IMG/VR virus record: IMGVR_UViG_3300037451_000142
Coordinates: 1 to 31,587 of that record
Direction: 5' to 3' (one strand)
DNA length: 31,587 nucleotides
DNA from: a virus
Shown here: positions 1 to 7,969 of the stretch, piece after piece
Layout: each line of letters starts with the position of its first letter
Numbering within the stretch: the stretch's first letter is position 1
The notes under the pieces: generated by a model
The model's input: only the letters and a program-made list of their open reading frames with translations
Database searches by the model: none
Told to the model about the DNA's origin: nothing
Program-made: the position numbers and the translations under genes

Positions 1-2
1 TC

Positions 3-3000
3 AAGCCTGATACCATCAAGTCGTACGACGAAACGTTCGACGATGGCAAGGCGTTGGTGGAAACGGAACTCGCCGAAGACTTCAAGTTCGACCCGAACGA
101 AGACGCACAGATTGAAAAGGATCTGGCGGAACTCGATCGCCTGTCGCGCCATGTGCACGATCAGCAGGAGAAGGTCGAGACGACGGACATCAACGACATT
201 GCACAGCCCGAAGACGGCGTGATTGCGATGCTCAACCGCCTGGCTGATGAAGGCATGGTGTCCGCGGCGGAATACCGGCGTCTGTCGCAACTGGCGCAAG
301 CCCCGAAGTCGATCACGTCACCGGACAACAAGACTAACCTGGCGGACTTCGTGGTCATCCAGCCGCACCAAACGGTGATCACTGAATCGAAGTCGATCAA
401 GGACATCCCGACGGTGCTGGATAAGACGATGCTGAAGTCATCGCTCCTGGAGTTCGATCAGCGTTACATCGAAGAGCTGCTGGAGAAGGACGTAGCAGCG
501 ATGGTGCTGGCGTTGCAAAACGCTGGGATCTGCGTGACGGCTTATGACCGGGAAGAAGTACACGACGTGATGGGTTCGTACGTTATGTACCACATCCGTG
601 TCGTACCTGTCCAGGGCACTGCGTCGACGCTGCACTTTAAGTTGCCGCTGCTGTCCGAGGATGGCACCTACATGGCTAACGGTACGCGTTATCGCATCCG
701 TAAGCAAAAGGGTGACATGCCGATCCGCAAGATCGCACCGGACCGTGTGGCACTGACCTCTTACTACGGTAAGCTCTTTGTGAGCCGCAGTGAGAAGCGG
801 GTGAACGACAAGGCAGCGTGGTTGCGTAATGCGATCATGGCCATGGGGCTCGATAACGAGAACACCACGGTCGTGAATCTGCATCCGGGCGACATGTTCG
901 ATAACCTCTTCGAATGCCCGCGATTGTATTCGACGATGGCGATGGGCTTCCGGGGTTTCACGATTGACTCGGCTCACTTCCCGAAGAAGCTGAACTTCCT
1001 CTTCGATCACTCGAAGCGTGAAGCGCTTTACGGGGATGCCGTCATCAAGCGCCTGGAGCACAACGGTAGCATCATCTGCGGTCAGGCCGAAGGTGGTGAG
1101 TACATCGTGATGGACAAGAACGGCACGATGGCACTCGTGACGCCGCGTGACGACGGTCAGGTCAACAATGGCGACATTGTGCCGGACTTCGAGAAGCTGC
1201 TCGATCTGGAGATGAAGAAAGCCCCGGTCGAGTTCTGTGAGCTGAAGGTGCTGGGTCGGACCATTCCGCTGGGGGTGATCCTCGGGTACCAACTGGGCTT
1301 GGAAAAGCTCATGAAGGCCCTGAAGGTGACCGCTCGTCGGGTGCATGCTGGTCAGCGCCTGAATCTGGAAGACTTCGAGTACGCGATTCAGTTCGCGGAC
1401 GAAACGCTGATCTTCGATCGTCGGGACACGTTCGCCTCGATGATCCTCGCAGGCTTCAATGAGTATCACCGCGGCATCCGGAACTACAGCGTCTACGAGT
1501 TTGACCGTCGGGGTGTGTATCTGAACATCCTCGAAGCAGGTGGTCGCAGTGAGCGGTACCTGCGTGAGATCGACTTGATGTACCAGATGTTTGTCGATCC
1601 GATCACGAAGGAACTCTTGCTGTCGATGCACGAGCCGGTCAAGTTCCAAGGTCTGCTGTTGCGCTCGGTGCAGATGCTGCTCTCGGATCACCATCCGGAT
1701 GAACTCGATTCGAAGTACATGCGGATCAAGGGCTACGAGCGGATGGCAGGTGCCGTGTACGCTGAACTGATTCGCTCGATCCGGATTCACAACGGTCGTC
1801 CGGGGAAGAACAAGCATCCGATCGATCTGAACCCGTACGCAGTCTGGACGGCGATTCAGACCGACCCGGCCAAGAACCAGGTGTCAGACATCAACCCGGT
1901 GGAAAACCTGAAAGACGTGGAAGCTGTCACGTTCTCGGGCACTGGGGGTCGGGGTTCACGCTCGATGACCAAACGGACGCGTGTGTACCATCGCAACGAC
2001 ATGGGGACGATCTCCGAGTCGACGAAGGACAGCTCGGACGTGGCCATCAATACGTATCTGTCGGCTGACCCGCAATTCGATTCACTGCGCGGGACCAGTA
2101 AGGGCTATGTGGTAGGGGAAACGGGGGCGACGGCACTTCTGTCTACTGCGGCACTTCTGTCACCGGCCTCGGACAAGGACGATGCAAAGCGGGTGAACTT
2201 CGTGGGGATTCAGCACTCGCACGGGATTGCGTGTGAAGGCTACACCCAGGCACCGGTACGCACAGGCTACGAGCAGATTCTGGCTCACCGTACGTCAGAT
2301 CTCTACGCCTTCACGGCGAAGAAGGACGGCAAGGTGATCAGCGTCACGGACACGGGCATGGTCGTGGAATACGCGGATGGTACGCGTAAGGGGATTGACC
2401 TGGGTCGTCGCTACGGTAACGCAGCAGGACTCACGGTTGCTCACATGGTCGTGGCGGATGTTACGGAAGGGCAAGAGTTCAAGGCAGGAGATTTGCTCTG
2501 CCACAACACTGGGTTCTTCGAGCGGGATACGTTGAATCCGAATGGCGTGGTGTGGAAAGCAGGGGCGATCGTTAAGACCGTTCTGATGGAGTCAACTGAC
2601 ACACTGGAAGACTCCTCGGCGATTAGCAAGCGGGTCTCGGGGCTGCTCATGACGAAGACCACCAAGGTTCGCAAGATCGTGGTGAACTTCGAGCAGTCGG
2701 TTCGGCGGCTGGTAAAGCTGGGCCAAACCGTGGCAAGCGAGGACATCTTATGCATAATCGAGGACGCGGTCACCGCGAACAACAACCTCTTCGATGAAGA
2801 GTCGCTGGACACTCTGCGTTTGTTGTCTGCGCAGGCTCCGCAATCAAAGTCGAAGGGTGTGGTTGAGCGCATCGAAGTCTTCTATCATGGCGACAAAGAA
2901 GACATGTCGGAATCGCTTCGACAACTGGCAAATACGTCGGATCGTGAATTGGCTAAACGTCACCGTTCTGCGGGACGCAAGAGCTTTACGGGGAGCACCG

Positions 3001-3302
3001 ATGAGGGCTTCCGGGTAGATGGGGAACCCTTGGCGTTGGATACCATGGCCATCCAGATCTACATCACGACGGACGTCGGAGCCGGTGTGGGCGATAAGGG
3101 CGTGTTTGCCAACCAGCTGAAGACGGTGTTCGGCAAGGTGATGGAGCGTGAACTGAAGACGGAGTCCGGTGTGACCATCGACTGTATCTTCGGTTACAAG
3201 AGTGTCTACGATCGCATTGTGAATAGCCCTGTGATCATCGGCACCACCACCACCCTGCTGGATGTGATTGCGAAGCGAGCAGTCGCTGCCTACAAGAGCT
3301 AA
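3..3302 (+). CDS. Phage multisubunit RNA polymerase, beta-like subunit (5' partial)
   Basis: The frame is open to the left edge with normal codon use, so the gene starts outside the window; the TTG at 54 is probably internal. At least 1,099 residues are present. The C-terminal third matches bacterial RpoB in layout. A segment near nt 2190-2270 (VGIQHSHGIACEGY, then QAPVRTGYE) corresponds to the RpoB region before the flap. GVGDKGVFANQ (nt 3084-3116) corresponds to the RpoB GRHGNKG region, with the Lys at 3096-3098 as the likely equivalent of a conserved active-site lysine. The product should form the catalytic cleft together with a beta'-like partner, which is not in this window. Its place next to the prohead protease cluster recalls phiKZ gp178, a virion polymerase subunit; that assignment to the virion rather than the non-virion enzyme is inference. 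Confidence 0.88.
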   Translation, partial: KPDTIKSYDETFDDGKALVETELAEDFKFDPNEDAQIEKDLAELDRLSRHVHDQQEKVETTDINDIAQPEDGVIAMLNRLADEGMVSAAEYRRLSQLAQAPKSITSPDNKTNLADFVVIQPHQTVITESKSIKDIPTVLDKTMLKSSLLEFDQRYIEELLEKDVAAMVLALQNAGICVTAYDREEVHDVMGSYVMYHIRVVPVQGTASTLHFKLPLLSEDGTYMANGTRYRIRKQKGDMPIRKIAPDRVALTSYYGKLFVSRSEKRVNDKAAWLRNAIMAMGLDNENTTVVNLHPGDMFDNLFECPRLYSTMAMGFRGFTIDSAHFPKKLNFLFDHSKREALYGDAVIKRLEHNGSIICGQAEGGEYIVMDKNGTMALVTPRDDGQVNNGDIVPDFEKLLDLEMKKAPVEFCELKVLGRTIPLGVILGYQLGLEKLMKALKVTARRVHAGQRLNLEDFEYAIQFADETLIFDRRDTFASMILAGFNEYHRGIRNYSVYEFDRRGVYLNILEAGGRSERYLREIDLMYQMFVDPITKELLLSMHEPVKFQGLLLRSVQMLLSDHHPDELDSKYMRIKGYERMAGAVYAELIRSIRIHNGRPGKNKHPIDLNPYAVWTAIQTDPAKNQVSDINPVENLKDVEAVTFSGTGGRGSRSMTKRTRVYHRNDMGTISESTKDSSDVAINTYLSADPQFDSLRGTSKGYVVGETGATALLSTAALLSPASDKDDAKRVNFVGIQHSHGIACEGYTQAPVRTGYEQILAHRTSDLYAFTAKKDGKVISVTDTGMVVEYADGTRKGIDLGRRYGNAAGLTVAHMVVADVTEGQEFKAGDLLCHNTGFFERDTLNPNGVVWKAGAIVKTVLMESTDTLEDSSAISKRVSGLLMTKTTKVRKIVVNFEQSVRRLVKLGQTVASEDILCIIEDAVTANNNLFDEESLDTLRLLSAQAPQSKSKGVVERIEVFYHGDKEDMSESLRQLANTSDRELAKRHRSAGRKSFTGSTDEGFRVDGEPLALDTMAIQIYITTDVGAGVGDKGVFANQLKTVFGKVMERELKTESGVTIDCIFGYKSVYDRIVNSPVIIGTTTTLLDVIAKRAVAAYKS

Positions 3303-3314
3303 CGAAAGCGGGCT

Positions 3315-3334
3315 GCTGGGGTGAATGCCCCAGC
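3315..3334 (+). terminator. Hairpin terminator after the polymerase gene
   Basis: A 7-bp stem GCTGGGG/CCCCAGC with a 6-nt loop starts 13 nt after the stop codon. It is followed by GGTCTACTTTGCC, a short pyrimidine-rich tail without a true T-run. The next gene starts at 3392. Confidence 0.6.
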
Positions 3335-3391
3335 GGTCTACTTTGCCTTTATTCACGTCCTTTCAATTCCGTCCACTAGATAGGAAAAATC

Positions 3392-3589
3392 ATGCAATTG
3401 CAAGATTCGCATCGGACTGTCTGCACCTTCGGCAACGGTGCCGAACTGGTAGCGGCCATTGTCCTGGGAGTCGTCGGCAACGACGTAGCGGACACCATCA
3501 ACGGCTCGCCTCTCACGCGCAGCACCATTTACAATCTCGCGCAGCTGAAGTTCCAGGAAGCTGCGGGCAAGTACCTCGGGGGCGAATAA
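3392..3589 (+). CDS. Small hypothetical protein, 65 aa
   Basis: I do not recognise this protein. The ATG follows TAGGAAAAATC, which contains a short Shine-Dalgarno-like AGGA. The middle (ELVAAIVLGVVGNDVADTING) is Val/Ala/Gly-rich but is too polar and too short to call a membrane segment with confidence. The C-terminus is helical and charged (LAQLKFQEAAGKYLGGE). The stop codon is one base before the ATG of the 495-aa gene, so the two are almost certainly translated from one message. Its place between the polymerase subunit and the capsid genes suggests a late, virion-related role, but nothing in the sequence shows one. Confidence 0.65.
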   Translation: MQLQDSHRTVCTFGNGAELVAAIVLGVVGNDVADTINGSPLTRSTIYNLAQLKFQEAAGKYLGGE

Positions 3590-3590
3590 C

Positions 3591-5078
3591 ATGTTGACGA
3601 TCGAAGCACTCCAAAGCGCACTGCCGCTGGCCGAGCGTCTGGACCAGCGCGGCTTCGTCGCACTGCCCCGTCCGGATACCCCGCTCGAAATGCTGTGCGC
3701 TCGTACGCGTAGCGGCGAAGAAGTCGTGTCGGCCACCGATGGCGTGACTATCAAGGTCGACGTGCAGCAAATGGCACTGTCCGCAGCCGCCAAGGACCCC
3801 GTGTTCGGTGAGAGCCAGCACGACCAGGCACTGGACGACATCGCTGGGGTTTGCATTCCGGCGGTGCAAGGCCACATCAAGCACGCACGTGAAGTCGTGG
3901 CCCCTGCGGTCGACGAACTCGTCACTCGCACCACGGAACTGCTCTCGCACCAGACCACGGCCAAGCTGCTCGGCATGGAAGTCACGGTCGAGGAAGTCCC
4001 GGCGCCGCTGACCAATTCGTCGTTCGACACGATGGTCCGCAAGTACGAAGAGACGCCGCTCAATAGCCCGGCTCTCACGTTCGACCTGCCGGATCAAACC
4101 GGCGCGGAAATCGTCGAACTGATGAAGACTGGCTCGGGTTCGCTCGATAGCGAAATCGAACAGTTTGCCTCGACCTTGGGTGATGGTTGCCTGATGGGTA
4201 TCTGGCGTGATCTGTTCCAGCAATCGCAAGCCGACATCGTCGACACGCGCGCCAAGCGCTTCATCGACTATCTGCAAGATTCGGAATGCGGTCTGGACAA
4301 CGCGCTGGTGATCTTCCTGCTCGCGCGCAAGCTCGTGGACAACCCGCTCGACGGGATCACGATGAGCCTGCAGTCGTACGAAACGCTGATGGCCGACTTC
4401 CGTGACCAGGCAGCAGCACATCTGTGCCGCGAACTGGATGCGATCGACCAGGCTGAGCGTAACGGCGCGCTGGTGGTCAAGTTCACGAACAACAACATCG
4501 TCGTGAACGATGCGCTGTATCGCAAGTGGCTGGAAGACGGCGGCGATAACGACGTGCTGTTCGGCAACCTGCTGCAAAGCAATCCGTACGTGATGCTCGC
4601 GGACATCGAAGAGAACGCTCAGCAGCTCAAGCGTGCCTGGGCGAATCATTCGGCGCTGGTCGGTACGGTCGAGCAGAACAAGCGCTTTGCCCGGACCAAG
4701 GAAGCCCTCGCGTCGGTGTTCCGTACGCAGATGCGCGACATGGCTGACGATGAGCGCGCCAACATCGACGTCGAGAAAGCGATCAACCGTTTCGACGTGT
4801 TGCTCGACGACGTGGTGGAGTCGGAACTGGACTGCCTGTACACGATCGCGTTGCGTCTGGTGTGCCGTTCACGTTTCATTCGCACCGAAGCCGAACGTAT
4901 CCTCGGCGGCATCGACCGGATCAAGAAGAAGAATCCGGAACTCGACATCCGTGAAGCAGCTGAAATCTCGGTGATCGAGTACGTGGCCTGGTGGGTGGCC
5001 ACGCAGGTGTACGTCGTCGACGCGAAGACCATGAAAATGAAGGAGCAGCAAAGCGCTCCTGTAGTGGTCGCTGGCTAA
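3591..5078 (+). CDS. Conserved jumbo-phage protein of unknown function, 495 aa
   Basis: The ATG lies one base after the preceding stop, with GGGGGCGA as a probable ribosome site. The protein is acidic and mostly helical by composition. A Trp/aromatic patch (EYVAWWVATQVYV) lies near the C-terminus, just after a lysine-rich stretch (IKKKNPELD). No catalytic motif is visible. The codons are strongly biased to C/G at the third position, as in the other structural genes. By position between the polymerase subunit and the protease it corresponds to the phiKZ gp176/gp177 area. A virion or head-assembly role is inferred only from that neighbourhood. Confidence 0.72.
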   Translation: MLTIEALQSALPLAERLDQRGFVALPRPDTPLEMLCARTRSGEEVVSATDGVTIKVDVQQMALSAAAKDPVFGESQHDQALDDIAGVCIPAVQGHIKHAREVVAPAVDELVTRTTELLSHQTTAKLLGMEVTVEEVPAPLTNSSFDTMVRKYEETPLNSPALTFDLPDQTGAEIVELMKTGSGSLDSEIEQFASTLGDGCLMGIWRDLFQQSQADIVDTRAKRFIDYLQDSECGLDNALVIFLLARKLVDNPLDGITMSLQSYETLMADFRDQAAAHLCRELDAIDQAERNGALVVKFTNNNIVVNDALYRKWLEDGGDNDVLFGNLLQSNPYVMLADIEENAQQLKRAWANHSALVGTVEQNKRFARTKEALASVFRTQMRDMADDERANIDVEKAINRFDVLLDDVVESELDCLYTIALRLVCRSRFIRTEAERILGGIDRIKKKNPELDIREAAEISVIEYVAWWVATQVYVVDAKTMKMKEQQSAPVVVAG

Positions 5079-5092
5079 GCCGGAGGTAAGTC

Positions 5093-5818
5093 ATGGACGT
5101 CAGTAAACTGATTCGCGATCCCAAGCGTGTCCAGGCTTACCTCGAAGAACTTCCCGATGGGAGCCTCGTTTGTAAGAAGCCGGTGAAGATTTATATCCCC
5201 GCCCGCTTTGAAGAACGAGCGCTCGCGCAGATTGGCATCGACACCTACATTGTGGGTGTTTATGCCATCGTCGTAGAGGACACGTATTATGGCGTTTCGC
5301 TGGTGAACGCCATGTTGCCGATCGAACCGACTTCGACCCTGAAGATTCAGATTGAAGGCGACGATTACTACGAGTTCAGTTTTGATGCCGGTAGCGTGGT
5401 TTGTCCCAGTGTGGATCTGGTGAAGAACGACGTGCTGGTGTACAAAATCTACGACGAGATCATCTCGAAGGGCCGAGTGCCTTGGTACCTTGGTTACCTC
5501 GAACTCGCGAAAATCTTCGACACGGCCAAGTACCACGCCGGTGCGAATATCGGTGCGAACCAGGAAGTCACGGAGCTGATCATTTCGATGATCGCGCGAG
5601 ATGAGAAGGATCGGAATAAGAACTACCGAACGACGATCACGGCCCTGGATCAACTCCAGACCAATCGTCCGGCCTTTATCCCGCTGCGCTCCGTCCAGTT
5701 TGCAGCGACCAATACGACCAACAAGCTCGCCGGGTCGTACTTCAGTGATGCGTTGGTCAGTGCGCTGGTGAACCCAAGTGATCGGGTCGAGCGGATTGAA
5801 TCACTGTTGAGAGCGTGA
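5093..5818 (+). CDS. Conserved jumbo-phage protein of unknown function, 241 aa
   Basis: A strong ribosome site (GGAGGT) precedes the ATG, and the gap from the previous gene is 14 nt, so this belongs to the same operon. The N-terminal half alternates hydrophobic and polar residues in a beta-like way (KIYIPARFEERALAQIG, TYIVGVYAIVVEDTYYG). The second half is helical. A motif TNTTNKLAGSYFSDALVSAL lies near the C-terminus. I see no enzyme signature. It directly precedes the capsid protease, so a role in head assembly is the simplest guess. Its position recalls phiKZ gp176. Confidence 0.72.
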   Translation: MDVSKLIRDPKRVQAYLEELPDGSLVCKKPVKIYIPARFEERALAQIGIDTYIVGVYAIVVEDTYYGVSLVNAMLPIEPTSTLKIQIEGDDYYEFSFDAGSVVCPSVDLVKNDVLVYKIYDEIISKGRVPWYLGYLELAKIFDTAKYHAGANIGANQEVTELIISMIARDEKDRNKNYRTTITALDQLQTNRPAFIPLRSVQFAATNTTNKLAGSYFSDALVSALVNPSDRVERIESLLRA

Positions 5819-5843
5819 GCAGGACCAACGAACGAGAACCAGT

Positions 5844-6632
5844 ATGAGCAATCAAATTCGATTCGCGTGTACGTCGCTCGCTGCATCGAACAAAGCAGGA
5901 GTCTTGAAGAAGGACGACGCTGGCTACTACGAAATGGTGGTCGGGGCGTTGAACATCTTCAACTCGGTCGGCCAGTACTATGTGTACGAGCAGGCCCGCG
6001 ATCTGTTCGAGAGCTCGAGCACTTTCATGCGACGTGTGAAGCGCGGCGTGCTGCGCGGTGAGTTGGGTCACCCCAAGCCACTGCCTGGCATGAGCGAGGA
6101 GCAGTTCGCCCAGCGCGTGATGTCGATCTACGAAGACAACGTGTGCTGCCACCACAAGGAAGTCTACCTGGACTTCGATCGAGTGAAGGATGAACACGGC
6201 CAGCCCGTGATCGCCATCATCTCGAAGGTGTACCCGTCGGGTCCCCATGGTGAGCAGCTCAAGCGTTCGTTGGAGAATCCGAATGAGAACGTCTGTTTCT
6301 CGATTCGGGCCTTCACCGATGACTTCATGGATCGTGGAACGTGCAAGCGGATTCTGCGCACGATCGTGACGTGGGATCAGGTGCTGGAACCCGGTCTGGC
6401 GGTGGCTGAGAAGTTCAAGGCCCCGGCACTGGAAAGCAATCCGATCATGGCTCCGGTAGGCGATTACGATCACCTCTTTAGCCGTGGCACGCTGGAGCGC
6501 TCCATGCGTCAGAGTTCGCGCTTTGCGATGGAGTCTGCGGCCGTGCTCACCGGTCAAGAACTGTTCCAGTCGATGGGCTGGGATCTGTCCGAGACCAAGG
6601 GCATGAAGAAGCCTGCCTTCCTCGAGTGGTAA
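5844..6632 (+). CDS. Prohead maturation protease (S80 / T4 gp21-like)
   Basis: The 262-aa protein carries the hallmarks of the herpes-assemblin-like prohead proteases. The catalytic His is in RGELGHP (H76). The nucleophile Ser is in CFSIRAF (S153). A likely third residue is Asp in TWDQV (D178), followed by a Pro (LEP), as in the T4 gp21 and phiKZ gp175 families. Such proteases sit inside the prohead, mature by self-cleavage, and cut the scaffold and capsid proteins before DNA packaging. The length fits the family. The ATG is 25 nt after the preceding stop, with a weak ribosome site (ACGAGA). It is the last gene of the first operon; a hairpin follows at 6646. Confidence 0.9.
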   Translation: MSNQIRFACTSLAASNKAGVLKKDDAGYYEMVVGALNIFNSVGQYYVYEQARDLFESSSTFMRRVKRGVLRGELGHPKPLPGMSEEQFAQRVMSIYEDNVCCHHKEVYLDFDRVKDEHGQPVIAIISKVYPSGPHGEQLKRSLENPNENVCFSIRAFTDDFMDRGTCKRILRTIVTWDQVLEPGLAVAEKFKAPALESNPIMAPVGDYDHLFSRGTLERSMRQSSRFAMESAAVLTGQELFQSMGWDLSETKGMKKPAFLEW

Positions 6633-6645
6633 ACCACTTGCGTAG

Positions 6646-6676
6646 CCCCAGGGGGAAACCTCTGGGGTCTATGCCC
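6646..6676 (+). terminator. Hairpin terminator with TCTATGCC tail
   Basis: CCCCAG (6646-6651) pairs with CTGGGG (6662-6667), with further inner G:C pairing. It is followed directly by TCTATGCCC rather than a T-run. It closes the operon ending with the protease. Only the downstream side carries the TATG tail, which fits one-way transcription. Confidence 0.65.
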
Positions 6677-6700
6677 GAAATTCGCACGATTCAAAGATTT

Positions 6701-6720
6701 GATAGACATATATCACTAAC
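6701..6720 (+). promoter_or_regulatory. Possible early-type promoter motif
   Basis: GACATATATCACTAAC lies in an AT-rich stretch about 110 nt before the next gene. It resembles, with changes, the motifs at 25541 and 30151. Two inverted repeats lie between it and the ATG. The match is weak. Confidence 0.3.
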
Positions 6721-6747
6721 CAGAGCTGAATACAAAACCGGGTCAAA

Positions 6748-6766
6748 CACGTAAAATAATTACGTG
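6748..6766. promoter_or_regulatory. Perfect inverted repeat, operator-like
   Basis: CACGTAA and TTACGTG are separated by AATAA. The dyad is perfect over 7 bp and AT-rich, and lacks a terminator tail. It lies between the promoter-like motif and the ATG at 6828, as expected for a dimeric repressor site, though an RNA hairpin is also possible. Confidence 0.4.
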
Positions 6767-6776
6767 CGTACCTACT

Positions 6777-6797
6777 GCTATGCGATAGCTATATCGC
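6777..6797 (+). promoter_or_regulatory. Two mutually exclusive leader hairpins
   Basis: GCTAT (6777-6781) can pair with ATAGC (6785-6789). GCGATA (6782-6787) can instead pair with TATCGC (6792-6797). The two pairings share bases 6785-6787, so both cannot form together. They lie 30-50 nt before the ATG at 6828, where a switch could affect translation. Confidence 0.3.
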
Positions 6798-6827
6798 GCT
6801 TTTAAACGAGGAAACTTTCGAGGCAAC

Positions 6828-7340
6828 ATGGAAAACATCATCCTGACATTCAAGGATCAGCAGTACCCGCTCGCTAAGGTGGCAGCCAAAGGCAAGTCGG
6901 GTCCTCCCGTGGAAGTCAAGTTGTCGGAGCTTAAAGACTTCAACGATGCGCTGTTTGACCTGGTCAAGTTGTCCAAGGATTCGCCGGAGTACGACAACGG
7001 CGCGATCATCTTCTTCAAGCACGAAGGCAAGTACATTCTCTTTGGTGGTAAAGAGAATGCGCTGAGCCAACTCGCCAAGGGCAAGGTCGTGCTCAAGGGT
7101 CACCTGCTCACCAGCTTTGCGCTCAAGAGCGTGCGGATCGAAAAGCCGATTGCGGAATCGGTGAAGGTCCAGGCAGTCGAGCAGTTGGCCAACAAGTTTA
7201 ACTCGTCGCCGCGCCCGGCTCCCCGGACGTACGACAACAAGACGCCGCGGACTTACGGAAGCAATGACCGTAGTGCTCCGCGACAAGCTTCGGGAAACAC
7301 GCTGCATGCCCGAAGTGGTGGTAACCGCAGCGGTTCTTGA
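6828..7340 (+). CDS. Unknown protein with basic disordered tail, 170 aa
   Basis: The first ~115 residues look like a compact alpha/beta domain, with a segment GKYILFGGKENALSQLAKGK followed by VVLKGHLLTSFALKSVRIE. That pattern loosely recalls the ParB-N/sulfiredoxin-like strand-turn-helix arrangement, but the usual ParB arginine motif is absent, so I do not assign it. Residues ~125-170 are rich in Ser, Arg, Gly, Asn and Pro, with repeated RTYxNxxPRTYG-like elements. This suggests a disordered nucleic-acid- or partner-binding tail. CGAGG precedes the ATG. It has the most elaborate leader of any gene in the left half of the window, which suggests separate control. Confidence 0.72.
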   Translation: MENIILTFKDQQYPLAKVAAKGKSGPPVEVKLSELKDFNDALFDLVKLSKDSPEYDNGAIIFFKHEGKYILFGGKENALSQLAKGKVVLKGHLLTSFALKSVRIEKPIAESVKVQAVEQLANKFNSSPRPAPRTYDNKTPRTYGSNDRSAPRQASGNTLHARSGGNRSGS

Positions 7341-7410
7341 GCTCAAGGACTTTTGTAGCAAACCTCACGCAGTACAAGCCATTCTCTAAACTGATAAACA
7401 AGGAAGCATC

Positions 7411-7872
7411 ATGAGCGACATCAAGCAAGCAACGACCGACCTGGCAGCCAAGATCAAGAAAGAAATCAAGATCGACGCGAAGACCGGCCAGGCAACCGTG
7501 CCCGACGAACTGTACGTGACCCTGCTGCCGGAAGGCGTGACGAAGGAAGTCGTGCAAGCCATCGACGATCACAACACGCTGTTCGGCGCGGCGGCCTTCC
7601 TGGCCCTGGGCGAAGCAGCCCTGCCGCAGATCAAGAAGCACAAAGATCTGAACGAAGTCAACATCTCGATCCCGACAGTCGGCAAGTCGGCGTTCAAGGG
7701 CGTGTTCGAACGCTCGTCGCAAGTGCGCGCACCGGGTGCGACCGAATCGACCACGAAGTACGGCACGGGCGCGATGAAGCTGGACTTCTACGGCGGCGCT
7801 CAGCACCGCGGCGAATTCAAGAAGGTGCGCGATCACCTGACCGACCAAGCTGCATCGCTGCTGGCTGACTAA
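7411..7872 (+). CDS. Unknown 153-aa protein, probably abundant
   Basis: A good ribosome site (AAGGAAG) precedes ATC-ATG. The protein starts with a Lys-rich helix (LAAKIKKEIKIDAKTG). An Ala-rich hydrophobic segment (LFGAAAFLALGEAALPQI, residues ~57-74) and a basic, Gly-rich C-terminal half follow. Codon choice is more uniform than in neighbours (nearly all GAA, AAG, CTG, ATC), which suggests high expression. A strong terminator follows. I do not recognise the family; a small DNA-binding or structural protein is possible. The hydrophobic stretch contains Glu and is more likely a buried helix than a membrane span. Confidence 0.75.
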   Translation: MSDIKQATTDLAAKIKKEIKIDAKTGQATVPDELYVTLLPEGVTKEVVQAIDDHNTLFGAAAFLALGEAALPQIKKHKDLNEVNISIPTVGKSAFKGVFERSSQVRAPGATESTTKYGTGAMKLDFYGGAQHRGEFKKVRDHLTDQAASLLAD

Positions 7873-7905
7873 ACGTTCGGCCGCTGGCTGAAGGCAGTTG
7901 AAGCA

Positions 7906-7944
7906 CTCCTGGGGCCTTCGGGTCCCAGGAGGTTATATTCCTTT
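7906..7944 (+). terminator. Strong UUCG-loop terminator
   Basis: CTCCTGGGGCC (7906-7916) pairs with GGTCCCAGGAG (7921-7931) over 11 bp with one G:T pair and a TTCG tetraloop. It is followed by GTTATATTCC and then a run of seven T. An upstream in-frame TTG (7898) would make this hairpin coding, which argues for the later GTG start at 7970. Confidence 0.85.
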
Positions 7945-7969
7945 TTTTCCGTCGTTACAGAGAACAGCC

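Noticed and set aside
438-1817. 459-codon open frame on the - strand within the polymerase gene
   Set aside because: It lies antisense to a clear RpoB-like gene, is His/Arg/Val-rich in the way antisense of GC-biased codons is, and has no ribosome site or known motif.
7041-7130. ParB-type domain in the 170-aa protein
   Set aside because: The strand-turn-helix spacing is loosely similar, but the arginine-containing catalytic motif of ParB is missing.
7898-7969. TTG start for the 258-aa gene
   Set aside because: The added residues would be encoded by a perfect terminator stem and its T-run; the GTG at 7970 avoids this.
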